DNA of 10,896 nt from Gammaproteobacteria bacterium (GTDB lineage Bacteria; Pseudomonadota; Gammaproteobacteria; UBA11654). The stretch covers positions 1 to 10,896 of the forward strand of contig JABHDX010000109.1 of NCBI GenBank assembly GCA_018672815.1. Direction: 5' to 3'. Below are positions 1-6,373 of this stretch, piece after piece; position 1 is the stretch's first letter, and the number at the start of each line of letters is the position of its first letter. Both the position numbers and the translations under genes were made by a program. The notes under the pieces are model-generated. The model saw nothing but the letters and a program-made list of their open reading frames with translations, was not told the origin of the DNA and did not search any database.

Positions 1-231
1 TGTAATGTCTTCAAATGTATTTTTTGGCTCTGACGTTGAGTACATAGAGTTGGTTTTAAAGTTAGCAGCAGTCAATGGTTTGGGGGGCTCTTTAGATTGT
101 CCAAATGTTATTCCCCAAGGAGCAATGGTGGAAATCATTCCTATTGATTTAATAAGGTTTCTTCGTTTCAAATAGATCTTCTCAGGAGTAATTTCAGAAG
201 ATTTAACAACAGAATTTTTTTGTATGATCAT
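1..231 (-). CDS. msrP: Protein-methionine-sulfoxide reductase catalytic subunit MsrP (YedY), N-terminal part only
   Basis: Partial gene: 77 codons from an ATG at 231 run off the left edge of the window with no stop. The translation starts MIIQKNSVVKSSEITPEK. Residues 21-28 (LKRRNLIK) form a twin-arginine motif followed by a weakly hydrophobic stretch to about residue 44, a Tat signal. The order of acidic 'ITPE' segment, KRR motif, 'KPLT' and then 'YSTSEPKNTFEDIT' matches, from memory, the N-terminus of E. coli MsrP/YedY and its homologues. In that family the mature protein is a periplasmic molybdopterin enzyme that reduces methionine sulfoxide in exported proteins, with electrons from the haem membrane protein MsrQ. 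Neither the molybdenum-ligand cysteine nor msrQ can be seen here, because they would lie beyond the edge. An AAGG at 241-244 sits 9 bases upstream of the start. Family assignment rests on the first 77 residues alone. Confidence 0.8.
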   Translation of the reverse strand, partial: MIIQKNSVVKSSEITPEKIYLKRRNLIKSIGMISTIAPWGITFGQSKEPPKPLTAANFKTNSMYSTSEPKNTFEDIT

Positions 232-345
232 GGGCTTATACCTTGCCAATTAATTAAAATATTTATTTGTATATTAGCGGATTCCGACATAGACGCAAAC
301 GGAGTCTGGTGAGACAATATAAGAAAGTAAATAAAGGTTATGATT
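232..345. promoter_or_regulatory. Divergent intergenic region between msrP and the DctP-like gene
   Basis: This AT-rich stretch of about 110 bases must hold the start signals for both divergent genes. For the minus-strand msrP, a weak candidate promoter is TTGCGT (293-298, read on minus) and TAATAT (271-276) with a 16-base spacer. For the plus-strand gene I see only a poor -10-like AATATA around 316 and no convincing -35. No strong operator palindrome is visible. The region is assigned by position; the exact boxes are weak. Confidence 0.35.
333..337 (+). promoter_or_regulatory. Ribosome binding site that decides the start of the DctP-like gene
   Basis: AAAGG lies 8 bases before the ATG at 346 but only 2 bases before the in-frame ATG at 340. 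The spacing therefore favours 346 (protein starting MKRKLL) as the true start, giving a cleaner lipoprotein signal peptide. Confidence 0.6.
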
Positions 346-1356
346 ATGAAAAGAAAATTATTGATTTCTCTATCTCTTTTTTTTCTGATTGCTTGTGACT
401 CAGCAGACCAATCTAATTCATTTGAAATGACTGTTGGTGGAACTGGAGTACCTAATACTGTTGGTACACAGCATTTTTCAGAATTCAAAGAATCTGTAGA
501 GCAGGAATTACCCGAAGCTAAGGTTAAAATGCTTGTCTTTGGACAATTGGGTTCTGAAGAGAATATTGTTTCAGGATTAAGAAGAAACAGAGTTCAATTT
601 GCCAATCTTTCAGCCATTATTACTTCAACTTTGATTCCAGAGACAGCACTCTTATATGCTCCTTTTCTGTTTGATAATGAAAAAGAAGCAGATTTTATTT
701 TTGATAACTATCTCACTGAGATTTATAAAGAATTATTGGCTGAAAATGGCTTGGAATTTATTGCTTGGAGTGAGATTGGTTTTCATAACATTTATGGGAA
801 AGAGCCAATCATATTGCCTAGTGATGCAATAGGAAAACGCTACCGTGTTTCAGCAAGTCTGAGTTCACGATATTTTGCTGAAGCCATTGGTGCAGATTTA
901 ATTCCGATGGGTTACGGCGAGATTGTTCAATCTCTTCAAACAGGTTTAATTGAAGCCGGAGATAATTCAATTGCACTTTATGTCAAGACAGGAAAGGAAC
1001 AAGAAGCGCCGCATTATACCCTGACACGACATTCACTTGGAATGTCTCTTATGGTAGCAAGAAAAGCTTGGTGGGATGGTTTGACTAACAATGAGCAAAA
1101 GGTGATAGGAGAAGCTTGGCCAAAAGTTGAGATCGCAAGAGAGCAGCTTCGTGCTGAAGCGATAGAGGATTTAAGCAATGCGGAAGCGATGGGAATTATT
1201 GTGCATTCATTAGACACAGAGCAAAGAGCATTATGGAAGAAGGCCAGTCAAGGGCAAATAGAAAGAATGGCAGATACTATCGGTGGACGTTCTCAAGACT
1301 TATTAAGTTTAATTAAAAAAGGCAAAGCAGACTATAAAGCCCAATTTAGTGAGTAA
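346..1356 (+). CDS. TRAP-type DctP-family solute-binding lipoprotein
   Basis: Predicted periplasmic binding protein of the TRAP DctP family, 336 residues, a usual length. It starts with a lipoprotein signal peptide ending in the lipobox LIAC, lipidated Cys17. The next residue is Asp; in enterobacteria Asp at +2 retains a lipoprotein in the inner membrane, so tethering there is a reasonable inference. The core carries the family pattern: an early 'FGQLGSEENIVSGLRR' segment, then 'GKRYRVSAS' containing the likely carboxylate-binding arginine (about residue 167), and 'MGYGEIVQSLQTGLIEAGDN', matching the usual MPFGEVYTALQTGVVDGxEN block. Substrates of this family are usually organic acids; the ligand here cannot be told. 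DctQ and DctM membrane subunits are absent, and an MFS transporter follows 2 bases later. An upstream in-frame ATG at 340 would add two residues. Confidence 0.85.
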   Translation: MKRKLLISLSLFFLIACDSADQSNSFEMTVGGTGVPNTVGTQHFSEFKESVEQELPEAKVKMLVFGQLGSEENIVSGLRRNRVQFANLSAIITSTLIPETALLYAPFLFDNEKEADFIFDNYLTEIYKELLAENGLEFIAWSEIGFHNIYGKEPIILPSDAIGKRYRVSASLSSRYFAEAIGADLIPMGYGEIVQSLQTGLIEAGDNSIALYVKTGKEQEAPHYTLTRHSLGMSLMVARKAWWDGLTNNEQKVIGEAWPKVEIAREQLRAEAIEDLSNAEAMGIIVHSLDTEQRALWKKASQGQIERMADTIGGRSQDLLSLIKKGKADYKAQFSE

Positions 1357-1358
1357 TT

Positions 1359-2504
1359 TTGATACTTAATTTTAATAAAAAAATTGTTTTAATACTGCTC
1401 ACTGAAGCTATAGCTGGCATTACTTTTGGCGTTAGTATGCCTCTGGGTTCATTAACGCTTGAAACTTGGGGTGTATCATCAAGCATGATTGGACTGAGTT
1501 CTGCAATGCCTGCTCTTGCTGCAGTGATTGTTACTCCATTTTTACCAAGATTAATTAATTATTTTGATCAGCTGTCCATTCTTAAGTTTGCCTTTGTTTT
1601 GGTTCCTTTATCTCTTGTATCTCTGGCGTTTACAGAGAATCTTTTCATCTGGTTCTTTTTGAGATTTTCGCTAGGAGTAGGGGGAACCATCATATGGGTG
1701 ATCACCGAGATATGGATTAATTCTTATGCAAGAGATGAAAATCGAGGAATCATTATTGCGATTTATACTTCAGTATTATCACTCGGCTTTATAACGGGTG
1801 TGTTGTTATTGTCTATGATTTCAGTTGAAAACTACAACACAGCTTTCTATATGGCAGCAACGATTGCAATTCTTGCAGCAGTCCCTATATGGCCAATACG
1901 AGATTGGCCCAAACATGATGTTGTTGAAGATATTTCATTTTTTAAGTACTTTAAAAAAACACCCAGTTTGATGGGATCAAGTTGGGTAATGGGTTTTCTT
2001 TATGCTGGAACAGCTTCTTTATTGCCTATTTTTGCTCTTCAAAATGAATTAAATTATTCAGAATCTTCTAGAACCGTCGCTTGGCTAGGCAGTGGGGAAT
2101 TATTATTGCCTATTTTAGTTGGATTTATGGCAGACAGAATGAGTAAAAGAAGATTAATGATAATTATCACAATGATGACTACTTTAGGGATGTTTATTAT
2201 GCCTTATATATTTTCATATCCTCTTCCAAGGGTGATGCTTTTATTTATATTGGGTGGAGCAATTATGAGCCTTTATTCTTTAGGGTTAACCATGTTGGGC
2301 CATCAATTTAAGGGACAAGCATTGACATCGGCTAATGCCAGTTTTATATTTTTTTTATGCTTAGGAGAAATTTGTGGACCAATCGTTATAGGGACCTCAA
2401 TGGATATTTTTGGAAGCTATTCTTTTGGTTGGGTATCAGCACTTTTCTGCTTTGTATATTTATTGATTTTCATTTCAACGGGAAGCATGAAAGAAGTGAA
2501 ATAA
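1359..2504 (+). CDS. MFS transporter, YcaD-like
   Basis: Inner-membrane permease of 381 residues with about 12 hydrophobic segments, a typical size for a compact major facilitator. The stretch 'ITEIWINSYARDENRGIII' (residues 115-133) resembles the E/SWxN...RG block of YcaD-type MFS proteins. 'GFMADRMSKRR' (255-265) is the loop 8-9 copy of the MFS signature GxxxDRxxxR. The start is a TTG at 1359, two bases after the stop of the DctP-like gene; the first in-frame ATG is 26 codons later, inside helix 1, and would destroy it, so the TTG is preferred. The upstream GTGAG is only a weak ribosome site, so expression probably depends on translational coupling with the preceding lipoprotein gene. Substrate unknown. 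The pairing with a DctP-type binding protein is unusual. Confidence 0.8.
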   Translation: MILNFNKKIVLILLTEAIAGITFGVSMPLGSLTLETWGVSSSMIGLSSAMPALAAVIVTPFLPRLINYFDQLSILKFAFVLVPLSLVSLAFTENLFIWFFLRFSLGVGGTIIWVITEIWINSYARDENRGIIIAIYTSVLSLGFITGVLLLSMISVENYNTAFYMAATIAILAAVPIWPIRDWPKHDVVEDISFFKYFKKTPSLMGSSWVMGFLYAGTASLLPIFALQNELNYSESSRTVAWLGSGELLLPILVGFMADRMSKRRLMIIITMMTTLGMFIMPYIFSYPLPRVMLLFILGGAIMSLYSLGLTMLGHQFKGQALTSANASFIFFLCLGEICGPIVIGTSMDIFGSYSFGWVSALFCFVYLLIFISTGSMKEVK

Positions 2505-2506
2505 TA

Positions 2507-3892
2507 TCAAGCAATTGGATTATTTAATGGTTTATCTTTTTCCTTCGGTTCTAAATTTTCTTCATTTTTAATTGGATAGCTGAATTCATGTCGGATGAGC
2601 ATATTTGGTTTTTCTTGAGGAATTCCTTCAATGTATACAGGTCTATATATAGTATTTCTAATAGCTGAAATAGCTATTTTATCAATTAATTGTTTGGGTT
2701 GTGATTCTATAATTTCAATATTTTCTGTGTTTCCTTCAGTATTAACTGAGTATTCGATAGCAATGTATCCTGTTTCATACATTTGATTATCATCATCAGA
2801 TGCTTTGATAGGGTATTGTTTAGGAATCATAACATTTCTTACCTTGATTGGTTTTGAGAACTGATTTTTAACGATAGATTCAATGTTTTGATCTTCTTCA
2901 ATCAATCTCCAACAATCCAGGTAGATTTTTTTAGCTGATTCAGCTCTACCAAAACTACTGTAGGTATCTCCCAGATCTAATAAAACTTCTAACTTGAGAT
3001 AAAGATCTGTTTCTGTATTGCTATTAATAATTTTTAATGCTTTTTTTAGAGGACTCAAGCTTTGATAAATATCCATCCCTTCTCTACGGTGAGAGAAAGA
3101 AAGATTTTTATAAGTTTCTATCAGCTGCCCTAGGTTTTGTTCATTTCGATTGGACTGTCTTTCAAGCAATTCTTTATGAATTTCTCTTTCTGAGTAAATT
3201 TGTCCAGATCTCTTATACCATTTTGCTAACTTGGTTAGAGATTCATCCACCATGGGATTTGAAATACCAAAATGATTTTTATTTACATAGACTTGAAAGT
3301 TTTGATGATGATTAGCTTTTTCAAAGTTTCTCAAGCCAATATAACTTTCAGTCAATGAGTCATGTATTTTTAGTTGCTCTAGATTATAGAAACCATTATT
3401 AACATGGTTAATTCTTAATGCTCTTTCAAATATATTTGTAGCTTTAGCATATTCTTCAAAACGATTGAGTGTTAGTCCAAAACCATACAGAGGTACGATT
3501 AATTCAGGTGAGATGATGTTTTGGTTTAATTCGATTAGCTTGATACATCTTTCGAATATTGCTTGAGATTGATCAAAATCATCCACCATATAATAAGCAC
3601 TTGCAAGGTTATTTAGAGGCGTGATTAGTTTGAAGTTTTCTTTCCCATAAGTTTGTTCTGTTATTTCAACAATCCTAATTGCAAATTTAATACTGTCTTC
3701 ATATCGTTTTTGGTCAAAAAGATTGAGAAATTCTTTCTGCCATTCATCTCTTTCAAGAAGTTGAACGTCTTTATTTATTTCTTGGCTATAAATATTGAAA
3801 GAATACATAGATAAAACAAAGAGCATTGTTGAGCATACTATTTGTTTTATTAAATTATAAAAATGCTTCTTTAAGAGTGTTTGCATTGTCAT
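2507..3892 (-). CDS. Secreted tetratricopeptide-repeat protein with C-terminal TonB-like domain
   Basis: Protein of 461 residues. Residues 14-36 are a hydrophobic segment after a Lys-rich start, ending in SFNIYSQE: either a cleaved Sec signal or a membrane anchor. Residues about 57-332 hold a series of degenerate helical repeats with TPR spacing, for example 92-125 (LNNLASAYYMVDDFDQSQAI...), 132-165, 258-290 and 303-332. Residues about 355-440 match the TonB C-terminal fold (PF03544 type): 'PKQYPIKA', 'YETGYIAIEYSVNTEGN', 'AIRNTIYRPVYIEGIP' and a final 'RHEFSYP'. A charged tail of about 20 residues follows. The Pro-rich spacer of classical TonB is absent, and no ExbB/ExbD genes are nearby, so a true energy-transducing role is doubtful. 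A periplasmic scaffold or adaptor is as likely. No good Shine-Dalgarno is visible; Met3 at 3886 is an alternative start. Confidence 0.75.
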   Translation of the reverse strand: MTMQTLLKKHFYNLIKQIVCSTMLFVLSMYSFNIYSQEINKDVQLLERDEWQKEFLNLFDQKRYEDSIKFAIRIVEITEQTYGKENFKLITPLNNLASAYYMVDDFDQSQAIFERCIKLIELNQNIISPELIVPLYGFGLTLNRFEEYAKATNIFERALRINHVNNGFYNLEQLKIHDSLTESYIGLRNFEKANHHQNFQVYVNKNHFGISNPMVDESLTKLAKWYKRSGQIYSEREIHKELLERQSNRNEQNLGQLIETYKNLSFSHRREGMDIYQSLSPLKKALKIINSNTETDLYLKLEVLLDLGDTYSSFGRAESAKKIYLDCWRLIEEDQNIESIVKNQFSKPIKVRNVMIPKQYPIKASDDDNQMYETGYIAIEYSVNTEGNTENIEIIESQPKQLIDKIAISAIRNTIYRPVYIEGIPQEKPNMLIRHEFSYPIKNEENLEPKEKDKPLNNPIA

Positions 3893-3901
3893 GCTATTAA
3901 T

Positions 3902-3930
3902 TTATCATAAAATCTAAATCTAAGCATAAT
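3902..3930 (+). promoter_or_regulatory. Candidate sigma70-type promoter of msrA
   Basis: TTATCA (3902-3907, 4 of 6 matches to TTGACA) and CATAAT (3925-3930, 5 of 6 matches to TATAAT) are separated by exactly 17 bases and sit about 20 bases before the msrA start. The only sequence available for this promoter is the 57-base gap to the divergent TPR gene. A minus-strand TATTAT (3926-3931) overlaps the same -10 and might serve the divergent gene, but no -35 supports it. Confidence 0.45.
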
Positions 3931-3949
3931 AGAGTCAGAGACTTATAGT

Positions 3950-4516
3950 ATGGAAAAAACAACGAAAAAGCATTTTGTAAATGGCCATAATATCGATAAG
4001 CCTTTTCCTGAACAATGTCATCAAATCATAGTAGCTATGGGCTGCTTCTGGGGAGTTGAGAAATTATTCTGGCAGGCGGATGGTATTTTTTCAACTGCTG
4101 TGGGATACATTGGAGGAAGTACTATTAATCCTACTTATGAAGAAGTTTGCACAGGTAATACAGGCCATACTGAAGCGGTACTAATAGTCTATGATCCATT
4201 AAAGATATCACCTAAGAAAATATTAAAACTATTTTGGGAGGGCCATGATCCCACACAATATATGAGACAAGGTAATGACATAGGATCTCAGTATCGTTCA
4301 GCGGTATTTTTTCCGAATGAAATGATATTAGGATTAATCCAAGAAACTAGATCTGAGTATCAAAAAGAATTAACACAATCCGGTTATGGAGAGATTGTCA
4401 CGGAAGTTATACCTGAAGAACATTTTTATTATGCTGAAGACTACCATCAACAATATCTAGCTAAAAATCCAAACGGCTATTGTGGACTTGGTGGAACCGG
4501 TGTTTGTTTAAAGTAG
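3950..4516 (+). CDS. msrA: Peptide-methionine (S)-S-oxide reductase MsrA
   Basis: Cytosolic repair enzyme that reduces the S epimer of methionine sulfoxide in proteins and as the free amino acid, regenerated by thioredoxin. All hallmark elements are present in 188 residues: the catalytic motif MGCFWGVEKLFW with Cys32, 'EEVCTGNTGHTEAV' around 65-77, 'EGHDPTQ' around 98-104 and 'GNDIGSQYRSAVF' around 108-120. The C-terminal 'NGYCGLGGTGVC' carries the two recycling cysteines Cys178 and Cys186, with the same 8-residue spacing as in E. coli MsrA. The short N-terminal extension lacks a signal peptide, so the protein is cytosolic. The gene stands alone on the plus strand with its own promoter candidate. 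No MsrB is fused or adjacent. It complements the periplasmic MsrP encoded at the left edge of the window. Confidence 0.97.
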   Translation: MEKTTKKHFVNGHNIDKPFPEQCHQIIVAMGCFWGVEKLFWQADGIFSTAVGYIGGSTINPTYEEVCTGNTGHTEAVLIVYDPLKISPKKILKLFWEGHDPTQYMRQGNDIGSQYRSAVFFPNEMILGLIQETRSEYQKELTQSGYGEIVTEVIPEEHFYYAEDYHQQYLAKNPNGYCGLGGTGVCLK

Positions 4517-4521
4517 CAACT

Positions 4522-4893
4522 CTAATTGAGAACTTTATAGCCTCTTCCTTTGAGGCATTGTTTTAGAATTTGCTCTTTTTCTCTAGCGGCCCTCAAGCCT
4601 GATTGAGTTCCTCCTGTGACAGCACCGATCTCAATCGCATCTTTCCGCCTATCTGAAATGGCTTCAATGACAGCTCCTACAGCAGCTCCTGTCGCTGAAC
4701 CTTTAGCTATACTTCTGGTGATAGAGACATCATCAGAATAAGCGTTGCATTCCTCTAAGTCAGTTTCATAGAGAGTCATATCAACACCTTTGGTATCAAT
4801 AATTGGTTTGGCCTGATCTAAGATAGATGTAGAATTATTACTCACACAGCTTGTCACTAAAAGCAATAGTAATATTACAACAGTATATTTCAT
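4522..4893 (-). CDS. Small glycine-zipper lipoprotein, function unknown
   Basis: A 123-residue protein starting MKYTVVILLLLLVTSC: a short lipoprotein signal with the lipobox VTSC and lipidated Cys16. Position +2 is Val, which by enterobacterial rules would allow sorting to the outer membrane. Residues 64-100 are rich in Gly and Ala with GxxxG spacing (G65, G69, G73, then G90, G94 and G99), interrupted by a charged SDRRKD stretch. This is the pattern of glycine-zipper membrane-associated domains, similar to YMGG-type and Rick_17kDa-like lipoproteins. Two further cysteines flank the zipper, C49 in 'LEECNAYSDD' and C113 in 'LKQCLKGRGYKVLN', and could form a disulfide in the periplasm. No enzymatic motif is seen. 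An AAGAAAAGA purine tract just upstream of the ATG at 4893 serves as the ribosome site. It is convergent with msrA, 5 bases apart. Confidence 0.75.
   Translation of the reverse strand: MKYTVVILLLLLVTSCVSNNSTSILDQAKPIIDTKGVDMTLYETDLEECNAYSDDVSITRSIAKGSATGAAVGAVIEAISDRRKDAIEIGAVTGGTQSGLRAAREKEQILKQCLKGRGYKVLN
4540..4560 (+). terminator. Possible weak terminator hairpin for msrA
   Basis: GCCTC (4540-4544), a 7-base loop and GAGGC (4552-4556) form a 5-bp GC-rich stem followed by a T-rich ATTGTTTT, starting 23 bases after the msrA stop. It lies inside the 3' end of the convergent lipoprotein gene. The stem is short, so this is only a candidate. Confidence 0.25.
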
Positions 4894-4908
4894 AGCGTCT
4901 TTTCTTAG

Positions 4909-4914
4909 ATTATA
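4909..4914 (-). promoter_or_regulatory. Possible -10 box for the glycine-zipper lipoprotein gene
   Basis: A perfect TATAAT on the minus strand lies 15 bases before the ATG at 4893. No good -35 is found at 16-18 bases; the nearest TTGATT is 13 bases away, which is too close. In such AT-rich DNA a perfect hexamer may arise by chance. Confidence 0.3.
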
Positions 4915-4964
4915 TAATGGATACTATAATCAAAAATTATGAAGAAAGTATGTAGATTTATTGA

Positions 4965-6158
4965 TTAATTTTGAATGGATTCAAATAGACCTGCAGCTCC
5001 CATGCCACCGCCTACGCACATTGTTACTACACCATATTTAGCATCACGACGACGAAGTTCACGAACCAAATGTCCAACTTGTCTTGCTCCAGTCATGCCA
5101 AAAGGATGTCCTATAGCTATAGAGCCACCATTGAGATTTAATTTTTCAGTAGGCAGATTCAGCTGATCTCTGATATAAACTACTTGTGAAGCAAAGGCTT
5201 CATTGAGTTCCCAAATATCGATGTCATTAATCTCCAATCCAGCCGACTGAAGCAGTTTAGGTATGGCAAATACTGGACCAATACCCATCTCATCTGGTTT
5301 GCAACCAACAACACTAAAGCCTCTGAAATAAGCCATTGGCTTTACATTCAGTTCTTTCGCTTTTTCTTCATTCATAATCATAGCAACCGACGCGCCATCT
5401 GATAATTGCGAAGCATTTCCAGCAGTCACCGATCCATCTTCAGGATCAAACACAGGTTTGAGACCAGCCAATCCTTCCAAAGTTGTTTGCGGGCGATTAC
5501 AGTTATCACGGTCCACCACAGAGTCAACTTCAGATATTTTTTCAGTTGCTTTATCTTGTATTAACATTTTTGTTTTCATAGAGATGATTTCATCATCAAA
5601 CAGCCCTTGTTCCTGCGCTTTTGCACACCTTAATTGGCTGGACAGTGCATATTCATCTTGGGATTCCCTTGAGATGTTATATCGTTTTGCTACTGTTTCA
5701 GCTGTTGTTCCCATGGCGTGATAAACACCTGGAACTTCTTTTGCTACTTTTTCATTTTCAAACATGTACTCATTGATATGACCTTGAGTCGTACTAATGG
5801 ATTCAACTCCGCCCGCAATAATACAATCTGAAAAACCACTTTGTATTTGGGTCGCAGCCATAGCTATAGTTTGTAAACCAGATGAGCAGTATCTATTAAC
5901 CGTAGTCCCTCCTGTATTGATTGACAGCTTAGAAGCAACAGCTGCTACTCTAGCAATGTTATTTCCTTGAGGACCTTCAGGATATCCACATCCAAGAATT
6001 ACATCTTCCACTAATAAAGGGTCAACATTAGGATTTCTATCCATGAGAGCATCTATAATATGGGCCGTCATATCATCGGCTCTGGTTTGATTAAACCCAC
6101 CTCTGAATGATTTTGCTAAACCTGTTCTTACACTATCTACTATTACTGCTTGTGCCAT
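4965..6158 (-). CDS. Thiolase family acetyl-CoA C-acyltransferase
   Basis: Cytosolic enzyme of the thiolase superfamily, 397 residues. It either cleaves 3-ketoacyl-CoA with CoA (beta-oxidation) or condenses two acetyl-CoA; sequence inspection cannot tell which. The N-terminus MAQAVIVDSVRTGL is the usual thiolase strand. The nucleophilic Cys91 is in 'NRYCSSGLQTIAMAA'. 'SVTAGNASQLSDGAS', 'NEAFASQ', the His351 motif 'GGSIAIGHPFGMTGAR' and the proton-donor Cys381 in 'TMCVGGGMGAAGLFE' are all in place, so it should be active. Length and motifs are complete. The start at 6158 is chosen because GAGGA lies 5 bases upstream; the open frame extends five codons further (ATG at 6170, TTG at 6173) but those would overlap that site. 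No hydratase/dehydrogenase (FadB) partner is adjacent, so it appears as a single-gene unit. Confidence 0.9.
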   Translation of the reverse strand: MAQAVIVDSVRTGLAKSFRGGFNQTRADDMTAHIIDALMDRNPNVDPLLVEDVILGCGYPEGPQGNNIARVAAVASKLSINTGGTTVNRYCSSGLQTIAMAATQIQSGFSDCIIAGGVESISTTQGHINEYMFENEKVAKEVPGVYHAMGTTAETVAKRYNISRESQDEYALSSQLRCAKAQEQGLFDDEIISMKTKMLIQDKATEKISEVDSVVDRDNCNRPQTTLEGLAGLKPVFDPEDGSVTAGNASQLSDGASVAMIMNEEKAKELNVKPMAYFRGFSVVGCKPDEMGIGPVFAIPKLLQSAGLEINDIDIWELNEAFASQVVYIRDQLNLPTEKLNLNGGSIAIGHPFGMTGARQVGHLVRELRRRDAKYGVVTMCVGGGMGAAGLFESIQN

Positions 6159-6161
6159 TAT

Positions 6162-6168
6162 CTTCCTC
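6162..6168 (-). promoter_or_regulatory. Ribosome binding site that decides the thiolase start
   Basis: GAGGAAG on the minus strand is the clearest Shine-Dalgarno sequence noticed in the window. It places the start at the ATG at 6158 and argues against the two upstream in-frame codons at 6170 and 6173. Confidence 0.7.
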
Positions 6169-6196
6169 ATCAAAATTTTTTTAACTAAGTCGGGTG

Positions 6197-6225
6197 ATAT
6201 TAGGTTAGTGCATAAAAATTCGCAA
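6197..6225 (-). promoter_or_regulatory. Candidate promoter for the thiolase gene
   Basis: On the minus strand TTGCGA (6220-6225, 4 of 6 matches to TTGACA) and TAATAT (6197-6202, 4 of 6 matches to TATAAT) are 17 bases apart, about 39 bases before the start at 6158. It lies in the roughly 215-base divergent gap to the exporter operon. The rest of that gap (6226-6373) must hold the operon promoter, where I see only a weak TATACA at 6335-6340. Confidence 0.35.
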
Positions 6226-6373
6226 GCAAAAAACGTTCCCTTTTCTATAAAAAAAAGAAGTTACTAATGAATATGAAGAAACTATGGTGATTCTGTAACG
6301 AAGTGTATCTTCCATAGAAAATAATCCATAAATCTATACAATTATCCTAAATTAATAGCTGAGTTCAATTTCT

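Noticed and set aside
304..315. GTCT-ggtg-AGAC inverted repeat upstream of the DctP-like gene
   Set aside because: Only a 4-bp stem that cannot be extended; too short to call an operator or hairpin.
228..488. 86-residue minus-strand open frame starting MNSEKCC
   Set aside because: It lies antisense to the start of the DctP-like gene, with no family resemblance; the divergent intergenic gap explains the region.
3037..3315. 92-residue plus-strand open frame
   Set aside because: Antisense shadow of the TPR/TonB-C gene, with no recognisable motif.
6260..6317. Inverted repeats CTATGG/CCATAG (6282-6287 and 6312-6317) and GTTAC/GTAAC (6260-6264 and 6295-6299) in the thiolase-exporter gap
   Set aside because: Arms are 5-6 bases with spacers of 24 and 30 bases and different centres; this is expected by chance in AT-rich DNA and fits no operator I know.
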